A stretch of DNA of 29,361 nucleotides from CAYPZL01 sp964415045 (GCA_964415045.1 CAYPZL010000058.1:1-29361), one strand, 5' to 3'. Positions 7,861 through 16,395 are shown, counted from the first letter of the stretch. Program-made: numbers and translations. Notes: generated from the letters alone by a model not told the origin.

Positions 7861-7878
7861 ACCGTGTGGGGCGGTTTG
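7858..7878 (-). terminator. Hairpin between the GspC/PilP-like gene and gspG
   Basis: A perfect 7-bp stem, CAAACCG/CGGTTTG, with a 7-nt loop begins 12 nt after the stop of the upstream gene on the minus strand and is followed by TTTC. It is at most a weak terminator; an RNA-processing or attenuation hairpin is likely. Confidence 0.4.
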
Positions 7879-7890
7879 AAGCATCACCGG

Positions 7891-8412
7891 TCACAGGTCC
7901 GCTAATTCGAGTCTTACGCGCAGGCCGGCCCCCTCGAAGAGCGCCGCGCGGTTTTCCACCATAACGAGCCGGAAGCCGTCGATCTCCTGCCCGGGCCGCA
8001 GAAGACGGTCGTCGATCAGAACGTACGATCGAGGGCCGTCGAGGACAACCGCCGTGAGATGATGCCGCCTGGCAAACACCTCCCCGGCGGTCAGCGGTGT
8101 CCGCGCAGGCTCGTCGTTGAGATTCGACCACGACGACGGCAACGAAAAGGGGTTTCTCACGCGCTCGAAATCGACTTTCTTATCTGACCACAGACGATTG
8201 AGACATTGCGTGACGGGCGCCTCTTGCGGCGGGGCCGACTCTGCGGGAAGATCCGCCGCCGGCAGCGTTGATCCGGGCGCCGATGCCGACGAGCCGGCCG
8301 AGGCCGCCGCCGGTCCGCCCCGGGGGCGTATCAACACGCGGTCGACCGCCAGGCCGACCAGCCCCACGCCGAAGATTCCCAACATTATTTTTTGACCTCT
8401 GGTAAAACGCAT
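7891..8412 (-). CDS. GspC/PilP-like inner-membrane periplasmic protein
   Basis: A 173-residue protein with one N-terminal membrane helix (about residues 9-28), a Pro/Ala/Ser-rich linker (about 30-75), and a C-terminal domain with RNPFSLP, then HHLTAVVLDGPRSYVLIDD and a final beta-rich segment. This plan (short cytoplasmic tail, helix, flexible linker, small beta domain) is that of GspC or PilP, which link the inner-membrane platform to the secretin. It starts at ATG 8412, 12 nt after the stop of the PilO-like gene, and no strong ribosome site is visible. Homology is inferred from domain plan and operon position more than from firm motifs. Confidence 0.55.
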   Translation of the reverse strand: MRFTRGQKIMLGIFGVGLVGLAVDRVLIRPRGGPAAASAGSSASAPGSTLPAADLPAESAPPQEAPVTQCLNRLWSDKKVDFERVRNPFSLPSSWSNLNDEPARTPLTAGEVFARRHHLTAVVLDGPRSYVLIDDRLLRPGQEIDGFRLVMVENRAALFEGAGLRVRLELADL

Positions 8413-8424
8413 CGCAAATCGGAC

Positions 8425-9042
8425 CTAGGGCAAGGACGTAACAGAACCAGGAAGACTCGTCGTTGGAGCCGCCGCCACCGGCGTCTGGGAAAGGGCATAC
8501 CACAACAGCTCGAAGCGGAACGTTTCGGACTCCGACGCCCGGGCGGGGTTGCCGGTCAGCTCGATCTTGACCACGCTCATGTCGGGAAACGCCGAGCCGA
8601 GCCCGTGCAGGAAGCGCCCGTATCGCTCGTAGGAGCCTCTGCCGACGATGGTCATGGGAACGACGTCGCAGTGCAGCCCGGGACACATTTCGCCCGTGCG
8701 AACGTCGTCCACCTCCAGCTTGCAGTCTGCAAAGAAACTCGCCAGACCGGCGATCCGCTTGTTGATGTGCGTCGTCGAATCCAATGTGACGCTGCCGGAG
8801 GCCAACTCGTCTTTGAGCGTCTCCAGCCGGTCCTGCCCTTGCGCCAGCGCCGCATCCAGTTCCGAGGCCTTGCACGTAAGGCCGTGGAGCTGCCGCCGCT
8901 GTTCGGCCGCCGCGGAGCGCCGCTGAAAAAGCGGCCGGACCGTCGCCGCATAGAACGCCAGCGAGGCGAAAACGCACACCATCACGCCCGCGACGTCGAT
9001 GTGCAACCATGCCAGCTTTTGCAGACTTCTCCTGCGCACCAC
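8425..9042 (-). CDS. PilO/GspM-like inner-membrane assembly protein
   Basis: About 205 residues from the preferred start. A basic N terminus (VVRRRSLQK) leads into one membrane helix (HIDVAGVMVCVFASLAFYAA), then a coiled-coil segment (about 40-85, EQRRQLHGLTCKASELDAAL) and a ferredoxin-like alpha/beta domain, the PilO layout. The open frame runs upstream to an ATG at 9111, but GTG at 9042 (or 9039) is preferred: AGAGGG lies a few nt upstream and the start then follows the PilN-like stop closely. It follows PilM- and PilN-like genes, completing the PilMNO platform. In pili these three align the motor and the secretin. Confidence 0.65.
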   Translation of the reverse strand: MVRRRSLQKLAWLHIDVAGVMVCVFASLAFYAATVRPLFQRRSAAAEQRRQLHGLTCKASELDAALAQGQDRLETLKDELASGSVTLDSTTHINKRIAGLASFFADCKLEVDDVRTGEMCPGLHCDVVPMTIVGRGSYERYGRFLHGLGSAFPDMSVVKIELTGNPARASESETFRFELLWYALSQTPVAAAPTTSLPGSVTSLP

Positions 9043-9050
9043 GACACCCT

Positions 9051-9671
9051 CTAAAAATGACACTCGACAGCAAACGCCAGGGCCCGACCGTCCAGAAACG
9101 CCTGTCGGCAACTACTCGTCAGCCTGACCAGCTCAAACGCGCCGAGGGCCTCCAGTCTCAACACGAACTGGGAGACGGACTCCTGCGTCCGCCCGAAACC
9201 GCGCAGCACCAATTTGTGCCGGCGCTCGGCCAGCAGAACGTCCAGCGGCCGGGACGCCAGCGTCTTCTTCCATTTCTCCGTCATGATCGGCTCGCTGCCG
9301 CCGAGGGCCACAAGCTCAAAACGACTCAACACCACCTCTTCGCCCATCTCATGTGACAGCCCAACCAGCAACCGGCTCCAGTCCGGCAGTTCGTCGAGGG
9401 CCTGCGTCGTTTCCCAGGCTGCGGTGGCATCGGCAAGCTCCCGGTCCAGCTCCCGCATCCGGCAGTTGGCCAGCTCGATCTGCTGTGTGGCCTCGGCGAG
9501 CTGATCGGCGAGGCTGTGATTCTCAGCCGGGTAGAGAACGCGCGCCGCCAGCGAACCCGTCGCCAACAGCAGGGCGTACGTTCCGGCGATCATCGCCCAG
9601 AGACGCAGTCTCTTTCGGAGGCGCTTGCGGGCCAGCCGGGCGGCGGGAATCAAGTTCACATCGCCCATCAT
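9051..9671 (-). CDS. PilN-like inner-membrane assembly protein
   Basis: A 206-residue protein opening MMGDVNLIPAARLARKR; VNLIP matches the INLLP-type motif by which PilN binds PilM. A membrane helix (about residues 26-48) is followed by a coiled coil (about 55-90, QIELANCRMRELDRELADAT) and an alpha/beta periplasmic domain. ATG at 9671 makes an ATGA overlap with the PilM-like stop; Met2 is an equally possible start. Order and motif together support PilN; sequence divergence from characterised members appears large. Confidence 0.7.
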   Translation of the reverse strand: MMGDVNLIPAARLARKRLRKRLRLWAMIAGTYALLLATGSLAARVLYPAENHSLADQLAEATQQIELANCRMRELDRELADATAAWETTQALDELPDWSRLLVGLSHEMGEEVVLSRFELVALGGSEPIMTEKWKKTLASRPLDVLLAERRHKLVLRGFGRTQESVSQFVLRLEALGAFELVRLTSSCRQAFLDGRALAFAVECHF

Positions 9672-10723
9672 CGCCCTCCTCCAAATTGCGCCAGCCCGAC
9701 CGCCATCGTCAGGGCCGGGTTGCCCGCCTTGCCCAACAATTCCGCCGGACTCTCCATCAAGTCGCTCGGAGCGGTCGCCCTGGCCTCGACGCCCAGACGC
9801 GGCCCGAGGTACGACCCAAACTCATTCACCCCGGCGCCCCCACCGATGAAAAGCAGTCGTTGCACCCCAGCGCCGGGAAACTGATGGTTCGCATAGGACA
9901 GGGGCACCCTCAGCTCCTCCACCAGCCTGTCGAAATGGGCGCGTGTGTGCCGACGGATCGCCTCGACGGTCTGGCGGTCGAAGTCGCTCGTCGGCCCCTC
10001 GGAGACCAACCCGACCGTGTCGATCACATGTTGGGCGGATTCCAGCGGAATTCCAAACGCCTCGGTCAGCTTGCGCGCGAGGGCGCCGATGCCGGCTTTT
10101 TCCAGGGAGCGCTCGTAGAGCAGTGCCGAGCCGCAGACGAACAGGACGGACGTGGAGTGCCATCCTAAATCGACGATGGCCGTGATCTCGGGCGGCGCCA
10201 GGATCAGCGGCGCGCACGCCCGTGCCGCCGCCGCACCGGGGGCGTCCAGGCCCGCAACATCGAATCCGGCGCCCTCGAAGACATCGAGAAGAGCGTTCGC
10301 CGCTTCGTGAGGGCAGCCGACGGCAAGCGTTTGCGTCACCGGCTTGGCGCTGTCGGGCGCTTTGAGTTCCCAGTGGGCCATCTCGAACGAGTCCGGCTCG
10401 ACGTTGTGCAGCCGGGACAATTCCATGCGGGCAATTTGTCCGAGCGGGGCGCCGGAGACCTTGGCGGGCAGTTCCAGAGCCGCACGCAAGAGATGCTCCT
10501 GCGGCGCCGCGATCACGATGCGGCTGCCGCTGAAACCTTGGCGCTTGAGCACGCGCCGCAGCACCAGCGCATCGGCCGCACTGACCGGTCCCTCCGCTTC
10601 TGCCCGAGGCAGCAGGCACAACGCCTGCACGCGGTATTCCTGCCCGCAAACGAGCAGTTGGGCGGCGGTCATCGTCCGTCCGCCGATGTCAACTCCGATG
10701 GCCGTTCGTCCGCGCCGATGCAT
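9668..10723 (-). CDS. pilM: PilM-like actin-fold ATPase
   Basis: A 351-residue protein from the chosen start. IGVDIGGRTMTAAQL near the N terminus is the phosphate-1 loop of the actin/FtsA fold, VDLGWHSTSVLFV (middle) is the phosphate-2 loop, and LLFIGGGAGVNEF near the C terminus is the adenosine loop, as in PilM. The open frame reaches an upstream ATG at 10777, but ATG at 10723 is preferred because it overlaps the GspF stop as TAATG, like its neighbours. PilM sits on the cytoplasmic face and binds the PilN N terminus, which here begins with VNLIP. It replaces GspL in this hybrid type II/IV layout. Confidence 0.8.
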   Translation of the reverse strand: MHRRGRTAIGVDIGGRTMTAAQLLVCGQEYRVQALCLLPRAEAEGPVSAADALVLRRVLKRQGFSGSRIVIAAPQEHLLRAALELPAKVSGAPLGQIARMELSRLHNVEPDSFEMAHWELKAPDSAKPVTQTLAVGCPHEAANALLDVFEGAGFDVAGLDAPGAAAARACAPLILAPPEITAIVDLGWHSTSVLFVCGSALLYERSLEKAGIGALARKLTEAFGIPLESAQHVIDTVGLVSEGPTSDFDRQTVEAIRRHTRAHFDRLVEELRVPLSYANHQFPGAGVQRLLFIGGGAGVNEFGSYLGPRLGVEARATAPSDLMESPAELLGKAGNPALTMAVGLAQFGGGR

Positions 10724-11949
10724 TACCGACCTCCTTGTGTCATCGCCGTCAGGTCGAACAGCGGCATGAACATGCAAATGGAAATCAGACCGACCAGCAC
10801 ACCCATGAAAATGAGAATCACCGGCTCGATGATGCTCGTCAATGACCGGATCACCACCTCGTTCTCTTCGTCCAGAAACGTCGAGACGTTCAGCAGCAAC
10901 CGGTCGATCTCTCCGCTGTCCTCACCGCTGCGAATCGCCTCGTGGATGGACGGGCTGATGAGCCTTGTGTCGGAGAACGCCAGGCTCATCGGTTCGCCCC
11001 GGGCGACGTACTCCTCGGCTTTGGCGATCAGCTCCCGGTATCGCACGTTGCCGGCGGAATCCTTCACGAGGCCCAGCGCCTCGAGAATCGGTATGTGCGC
11101 CTGCACGAGCAGGCCCAGCAGGCGGACGATGCGCGCCGTCGCGAAGCTGCGGGCGACCCGCCCGAGACAAGGCATCCGGAGGATGGCCGCGTCGCGGAAC
11201 GCTCTGCCCTTCGGTCCCCGCAGATACGTTACCAGAGACACGATCCCCCCGGCCGCGAGCAGCAATGCCAGCCACCAGTACTGACGGAAAGCCGCGCTGA
11301 TGTGTACCAGAGCCCGTGTGCTCGCCGGAAGCGGGACGTCGAGCGTGGCAAACAACGCCGAGAAACGCGGAATGACGAAGATCAGAAGCAACGCGAAGAT
11401 CGTCAGGCCGACGGTCACCAGCATACTGGGGTAGATCAGCGCGCCCGTGATGGAATTGCGAACCCTCAATTGTTTTCGTTTCAAGTCGGCCAGACGGTCG
11501 AACATCGCCAGAAGGTGCCCGCTCGATTCTCCCGCCGTGATGAGACTTCGGTAGATCGGATCGAAGTAGTCCGGATGTCCCTCCATCGCCTCCGCCAGGG
11601 ACGCTCCCTGCTCAAGGCGTCCGCGCACGCTGGCGATAATCTCGCGCCACGGCCCCGGTCGCGTCTGTCGCTCCACGGCCCGCAGCGCATCGACGAGTTG
11701 TGTGCCGGATGAGACCAGGACGCAAAGCTGGCGCGAAAACATCGCGATATTCTTGAGTCTCTGCCCCCCGCCGAGGCGACGGCGGCGCGGGCGTGATTCC
11801 CTGGAAAGGCCGGCTGCCTGCGGGGCGATCTCCGCGACGTACAGCCCCTTGCGGCGCAGCATCTCGCTGGCGGCCGCTGCGTCGCCGGCGTCCACGACGC
11901 CGGCGGTGGCCTGCCCCAATTCATCGTATGCCTTGTAGGCTAACTTCAT
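10723..11949 (-). CDS. gspF: GspF/PilC inner-membrane platform protein
   Basis: A 408-residue protein with two T2SSF domains and membrane helices near 165-190, 220-240 and 372-395. The first domain shows FSRQLCVLVSSGTQLVDAL, the second has LLGLLVQAHIPILEAL, and the end is LVGLISICMFMPLFDLT; all are characteristic of GspF/PilC. The N-terminal portion (KAYDELGQATAGVVDA) matches the usual start. ATG at 11949 overlaps the GspE stop as ATGA. The protein forms the membrane platform that turns ATPase motion into pseudopilus growth. Confidence 0.92.
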   Translation of the reverse strand: MKLAYKAYDELGQATAGVVDAGDAAAASEMLRRKGLYVAEIAPQAAGLSRESRPRRRRLGGGQRLKNIAMFSRQLCVLVSSGTQLVDALRAVERQTRPGPWREIIASVRGRLEQGASLAEAMEGHPDYFDPIYRSLITAGESSGHLLAMFDRLADLKRKQLRVRNSITGALIYPSMLVTVGLTIFALLLIFVIPRFSALFATLDVPLPASTRALVHISAAFRQYWWLALLLAAGGIVSLVTYLRGPKGRAFRDAAILRMPCLGRVARSFATARIVRLLGLLVQAHIPILEALGLVKDSAGNVRYRELIAKAEEYVARGEPMSLAFSDTRLISPSIHEAIRSGEDSGEIDRLLLNVSTFLDEENEVVIRSLTSIIEPVILIFMGVLVGLISICMFMPLFDLTAMTQGGR

Positions 11950-13712
11950 ACGACCTCCGCCGGTTCCGGGACACGGCGCTTGCGGCGGAGCGCCTCGGCG
12001 CCGGTATCCTCGCTGTGCGTGACGGCAAGAACCTCCTCCAGGCAGGTCCGCCCTTCGAGGGCCAGCAGCACTCCTTCTTCGCGAAGCGTCAGCACCCCGT
12101 CTTTGGCCAGGGCTTCACGCAACTCGTGGGTGGGGGCGGCCCGGTGAATCAGGCGTCGAATGTCCGGCGTCACTTCCATGACGGCGTAGATGCCCGCCCG
12201 GCCCCGAAAACCCGAATTGTGGCATTCCTGACAGCCCGCGCCCCGCCGAAACGGACGCCCCGGCTTGTCCGAAAGACCCGCATCCTCCAGCACGTTTTGT
12301 TCCGGAATGTACTTGGCGGCGCAGTGTTCACAGACCGTCCGCGCCAGCCGCTGGGCGACGACCCCGTTGAGAGCGCCCGACAGCAGATAAGGCTCGATGC
12401 TCATGTCCAGAAGCCGCGCCACCGCTCCCGGCGCGTCGTTCGTATGCAGCGTGGCCAACACTAAGTGACCGGTCAGCGCCGACTGCACCGCCACGCGCGC
12501 CGTCTCTTCGTCGCGAATCTCCCCCACCATAATCACATCGGGGTCCTGCCGCAGGATGCTGCGCAGCGCCCGCGCAAACGTCATGCCGATGGCCTCGTGC
12601 ACCTGGATTTGATTGACCATGTCGAGCTGATACTCGACGGGGTCTTCCACCGTAACAATGTTGCTCTCGGGGCTTCGGATCAGGTCCAGGGCCGAGTACA
12701 GGGTGGTGGTCTTGCCGCTTCCGGTCGGTCCGGTCACGAGGACCAGTCCGTACGGCTGGCGCAGCATGCGCTCGAACGCCTCCAGCGTGTCGCGCCGAAA
12801 GCCCAGGTCTTGCAGGCGAACCCGGAGATTCGCCTTGTCCAGGATGCGAACGACCACCTTCTCGCCCAGCAGCGTGGGCATGCTGGACACGCGCAGGTCG
12901 ATCTCCCGGCCCTCGGCCACGATGCGCACGCGTCCCTCCTGGGGTAGCCGTTTTTCCGCGATGTCCATGCGACCGATCACCTTGATGCGCGAGACGATCG
13001 AGGCATGCAGGCCCGAAGGCGGTTTCATCAGCTCCCGCAGCGTTCCGTCGATCCGGTACCGGATGCGGCTGCCCTTCTTGTCCGGCTCGATGTGAATGTC
13101 GCTGGCCCCGTCTTTGATGGCCGTCAGCAACGCCACGTTCACCAGGTTGACGATGGGACTGCCTTCCACCATGCGATCCAGGTCCGTGGCGGGCCCGTCA
13201 TCCACCGATTCCCGCTCCACCACCTCCACCTCGCTTTCCGCCAGCGAGGCAAGGAAGGAATCCACGTCGGTGTTCCCGGAGGCGTATTTCTTGATGTATT
13301 CGAGGATGTTCTGGCGCGGGGCCAGCACGGGACGGATCTTGCAGCCGGTCAACTGGCCCAGCCGGTCGATTTTGGGCAGCGACTGCGGTTCGGCCATCGC
13401 CACCGTCAGCGTGCCGTGCACCTTGAACATCGGGATCGCCCCCAACCGCAGCGCTTCCTCCTCCCCGATCAGCTCCAGCAGCGAGAAATCCACCAGCCCG
13501 TGACGCAACTGACAGAAGGGCACGGCGAGCTGTTGAGCCAGGTACCGAAGCATTTGCACGCTTTCGACGGCGCCCTGGGCAACGAGCATTTCGCCGAGCA
13601 TGCCGCCGGAAGTCCGCTGCTCGGCCAGGATGCAATCGAGCTGTTCCTGCGTGATGGCGCCCTCCGCGACGAGCGTCTCTCCCAAGCGAGATGCCGACCG
13701 GCGCTCTGTCAC
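11946..13712 (-). CDS. gspE: GspE/PilB assembly ATPase
   Basis: A 588-residue type II/IV secretion ATPase. The N terminus holds two small MshEN-type segments (about 1-150) that in relatives can bind c-di-GMP. Walker A is GPTGSGKTT (from 328), the Asp box is TVEDPVEY (354-361), Walker B is DPDVIMVGEIRDEETA (390-405, Glu398) and the His box TGHLVLATLHTND follows. Two CxxC pairs (Cys461/464 and Cys494/497) form the zinc site typical of GspE/PilB. It starts with GTG at 13712, overlapping the STAS gene's TGA as GTGA, so it is translationally coupled to a regulator. It powers pseudopilus extension. Confidence 0.93.
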   Translation of the reverse strand: MTERRSASRLGETLVAEGAITQEQLDCILAEQRTSGGMLGEMLVAQGAVESVQMLRYLAQQLAVPFCQLRHGLVDFSLLELIGEEEALRLGAIPMFKVHGTLTVAMAEPQSLPKIDRLGQLTGCKIRPVLAPRQNILEYIKKYASGNTDVDSFLASLAESEVEVVERESVDDGPATDLDRMVEGSPIVNLVNVALLTAIKDGASDIHIEPDKKGSRIRYRIDGTLRELMKPPSGLHASIVSRIKVIGRMDIAEKRLPQEGRVRIVAEGREIDLRVSSMPTLLGEKVVVRILDKANLRVRLQDLGFRRDTLEAFERMLRQPYGLVLVTGPTGSGKTTTLYSALDLIRSPESNIVTVEDPVEYQLDMVNQIQVHEAIGMTFARALRSILRQDPDVIMVGEIRDEETARVAVQSALTGHLVLATLHTNDAPGAVARLLDMSIEPYLLSGALNGVVAQRLARTVCEHCAAKYIPEQNVLEDAGLSDKPGRPFRRGAGCQECHNSGFRGRAGIYAVMEVTPDIRRLIHRAAPTHELREALAKDGVLTLREEGVLLALEGRTCLEEVLAVTHSEDTGAEALRRKRRVPEPAEVV

Positions 13713-14044
13713 AGGAAACTCCTTACGGCGGTATTGGTATCTTCAAAATGCTCGAACTGCGCCGACAGTCCCGTCAGATCCAGGACCTGACGGAGGGTCT
13801 CGTTCGCGGCGCAGACTTTCAACCCCTTGCCGCTCTGGGCCAGCTCCCGGGCGACGTCCGCCAGGGACTCCAGCCCCCGGCTGTCCACGTAGGGCAGTCT
13901 CGAGGCGTCCACCACCACCCGGCCCAGATTCTCGCGCACCAGTTCCGCCATCCGGTCCTTGAAGGCGTCCGCCTCCACCACCGTCAGGGGACCGTCGGGG
14001 CGAACGACGATCACCGCGCCGCGCTGTTGCGTCTGCATTTCCAT
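13709..14044 (-). CDS. STAS-domain protein (anti-sigma factor antagonist type)
   Basis: A 111-residue single STAS domain. VVVDASRLPYVDSRGLESL contains the DSxG site with Ser55, the serine that anti-sigma kinases phosphorylate in SpoIIAA-like proteins. The rest (GPLTVVEADAFKDRMAEL, then LKVCAANETLRQVLDLTGL) fits the family well. ATG at 14044 is one base after the stop of a histidine kinase, and its stop overlaps the GspE start as GTGA. It therefore sits between a sensor kinase and the assembly ATPase. No anti-sigma factor or sigma factor is in the window. It may switch a protein partner in the secretion apparatus or report to a distant regulator; both are inference. Confidence 0.85.
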   Translation of the reverse strand: MEMQTQQRGAVIVVRPDGPLTVVEADAFKDRMAELVRENLGRVVVDASRLPYVDSRGLESLADVARELAQSGKGLKVCAANETLRQVLDLTGLSAQFEHFEDTNTAVRSFL

Positions 14045-14045
14045 G

Positions 14046-15896
14046 TTACAGCTCCTCCTCGCCCACCGGCAGGACGAAGGTGAACGTGCTGCCCTTGCCG
14101 GGCTCGGAAGTTACCGTGATGTCCCCGCCGTGCAGCCGGGCCACCTCGCGGGAAATCGCCAGACCCAGACCGGAGCCTTTCACCCGGTTCGCCTGTGGAT
14201 CTTTCGATCGATAAAACTTCTCGAACACCCGCTCGATCTCGTCAGGGTCGATGCCGATGCCGGTGTCACTGACGCCGACGCTAAGCTGCCCCTTCTCGAC
14301 GGCGGCCGTCACCGTCACGCGACCTTTCTCCAGTGTATATTTCAGGGCGTTGCCGACCAGGTTGTGCAGCACCAAGGCGATCTTGTCACGATCCGCCTGC
14401 AAAACGGGCAGCTTCGGCGGAAGCTCGAAGTCCAGCGCGATCTGTTTGTCTCTTGCCTGGGCCTCGTGATCGGCCTGGAGCTGTTGCAGCAGGGCGTCGA
14501 GACGCACGTCGTCGCGCTTGAGCCCGAACGAACCCGCTTCGATCTCGGAAACCGACAGGATCTCGGAGACGGTGCGTTCGAGCCGTAGCGCCTCGTCGTT
14601 GATCACGTTCAGGCACTTGCTCGTGGCCGCCAGGTCTCGCTCGCAATGCTCCAGCGCGTCCTCGACGAACAGGCGGACGTTGGTCAGCGGCGTGCGCAGC
14701 TCGTGGGCCGCCTTGGCCAGAAAACTGTTCATGGACGCCTGCGCGACACGCTGCTGCGTGACGTCTTCGATGGCGACCAGGACGCTGCGCGAATCGTCGT
14801 GGCTGACGGGACAGAGCGTCAGACGCAATACGCCCGCCGCGGCCGAGCCGCTGTGCTCCAGCTCGATCGCCACGCGCTTCGCACCGAGGTTCTGCGTCGC
14901 GGCGCGGATGTCGGCCACCACGCGCGGGTCGTCGATCACCTGCGAGACCTCGCTGCCGACCAGACGCTCGCGTTCAATCCGCAGCAGCACCGCCGCCACG
15001 CTGTTCGCACGCGATATCTGGAGCCGGTCATCGACCAGGAGCAGCCCGTAAGGCGCCACGTCGAAAGCGGCGGACATCTCGTCGGCCGTCTCCGAGCGCT
15101 CGTGCAACACTTCCTTGACCTGCTTGATCGCAGAGCGGATCTCCGCGCTCTGACGTTCGCCCAGCAGCTTGTTCCACGCCACCGCCTCGCGGCCGAGGCT
15201 CGGGTCCAGCTCCAGCATCGAGAAATCCGCGTGCCCGTCCTTGCCGCCGGCCGCCAGCAGGATCTCCTGGATCGCGCCGATGGCCTTGAGCCGGAAACGC
15301 GCGTGGCGATGCACTAGGAGCATGCTCGCCAAGGCTAGGCACCCGATGGCCATCTGGGCGGTCTGGGGAGCCAGGCCGGCTTCGAGGCGGTCGTCGATTA
15401 CGGCCGCGATTTCCAGCGTGGCCGCGCCGCGGTTGGGCACCGACAGCGGAAAAATGAACTTCGCAACGTTGCCGCCAAATTCGTGGCTGGCTGGGGGCGC
15501 TTGCCCTTCCCAGGAGTCCGGCAGCGTGATTGTGGTGATTTGGGTCGGTTTTGCGTCGGCTATGACGCCGCCGTCGGGCAAAACGATGCGGCAGGACGTC
15601 AAATCGTGCTCCAGGCCCGCTTCAGCCAGCACCCGGCGCAGGGTCGAAAGCTCGTCGGCCGCGATCAGCGCCTCGGCCGTCCGGGCCATCACGCCCCCGA
15701 CGACCTTCACTTTCTGCACGCCTACCTTCTCCTGTAAGTCCTTTCGATACACGAGGTTACGCCACACCGACGCGATCAGGCTGACCATAAAAACCGCCAC
15801 CACGGCAAAAATGAGCACGGCAAACAGCGAATCGCCGCGTAGCAGGTCGCCGCGTACGGCAAACAGCCCGCCAGTCGCAGACTTATCCGTTCCCAT
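14046..15896 (-). CDS. Membrane sensor histidine kinase with PAS domain
   Basis: A 616-residue sensor kinase. TM1 is about 22-43, a periplasmic sensor domain about 45-180, TM2 about 181-198, then a linker helix, a PAS domain (about 278-380), HisKA (AKAAHELRTPLTN, His398) and HATPase_c with N box HNLVGNALKYT (511-521), G1 DTGIGID (544-550) and G2 GSGLGLAIS (574-582). All catalytic residues look intact. ATG at 15896 has GAGGAGA upstream. It heads the secretion operon and is followed one base later by a STAS protein. No response regulator with a receiver domain is in the window, so its phosphoryl target is unknown. It probably links an envelope signal to the secretion system. Confidence 0.92.
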   Translation of the reverse strand: MGTDKSATGGLFAVRGDLLRGDSLFAVLIFAVVAVFMVSLIASVWRNLVYRKDLQEKVGVQKVKVVGGVMARTAEALIAADELSTLRRVLAEAGLEHDLTSCRIVLPDGGVIADAKPTQITTITLPDSWEGQAPPASHEFGGNVAKFIFPLSVPNRGAATLEIAAVIDDRLEAGLAPQTAQMAIGCLALASMLLVHRHARFRLKAIGAIQEILLAAGGKDGHADFSMLELDPSLGREAVAWNKLLGERQSAEIRSAIKQVKEVLHERSETADEMSAAFDVAPYGLLLVDDRLQISRANSVAAVLLRIERERLVGSEVSQVIDDPRVVADIRAATQNLGAKRVAIELEHSGSAAAGVLRLTLCPVSHDDSRSVLVAIEDVTQQRVAQASMNSFLAKAAHELRTPLTNVRLFVEDALEHCERDLAATSKCLNVINDEALRLERTVSEILSVSEIEAGSFGLKRDDVRLDALLQQLQADHEAQARDKQIALDFELPPKLPVLQADRDKIALVLHNLVGNALKYTLEKGRVTVTAAVEKGQLSVGVSDTGIGIDPDEIERVFEKFYRSKDPQANRVKGSGLGLAISREVARLHGGDITVTSEPGKGSTFTFVLPVGEEEL

Positions 15897-16260
15897 AGCA
15901 TCTCCTCATACGATGAGCCTACTTGATCCCTCTTTCGGCCATTTCCGCAGCGATATTAAGCACTCTCGCCGGCCGAAACGTCCGCCGGCCCTCGCGCAAG
16001 CCAAGTCCCATAATGGACTTGCGCACCGGCGATTCGGGCGTCGCCCGCCGCACCGCACGGGGCGGGCCGTTTGGGCCGCAACGGCGGACGCGCATATTTC
16101 GGACCCTCCGGCCGGAACCGCCCAACCGGCCCCGACCGCCGAAATCGCCCCGAAAAATGCCCAATTCCAGATGAACGCGCGCTACTAAAAAAAATCGAAA
16201 ACCGCCAAATGTTCGCCCTAAGTCCCTGCCGCCAAAAGCTTTAACCCGTTTTCAGAAAAG

Positions 16261-16291
16261 CCCCCGAAATCCCCCCTTTATCGCCCCTCCC
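16261..16291 (-). repeat. G-quadruplex motif on the minus strand
   Basis: On the minus strand four G-runs (3, 4, 6 and 5 bases) are separated by loops of 1, 7 and 5 nt, matching the G3+N1-7 rule. It lies about 365-395 nt upstream of the kinase start and would be in the leader RNA if transcription begins further upstream. Confidence 0.5.
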
Positions 16292-16366
16292 GGACCATTT
16301 CCGACCCCTTTCCGCGCCCTTTCAAACCCCAATCGAGCACTTTTCGCGATTGTTAGCGCCACCAAA

Positions 16367-16382
16367 CTTTACAACTGTAAAG
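16367..16382. promoter_or_regulatory. BlaI/MecI/CopY-type operator palindrome
   Basis: CTTTACA-AC-TGTAAAG is a perfect 7-bp inverted repeat with a 2-nt spacer. It contains TACAnnTGTA, the core recognised by BlaI/MecI and CopY repressors (family knowledge). No such repressor is encoded in the window. On the minus strand its TTTACA could also serve as a -35 element for the secretion operon. Confidence 0.5.
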
Positions 16383-16395
16383 CGCTGTTCGACTT

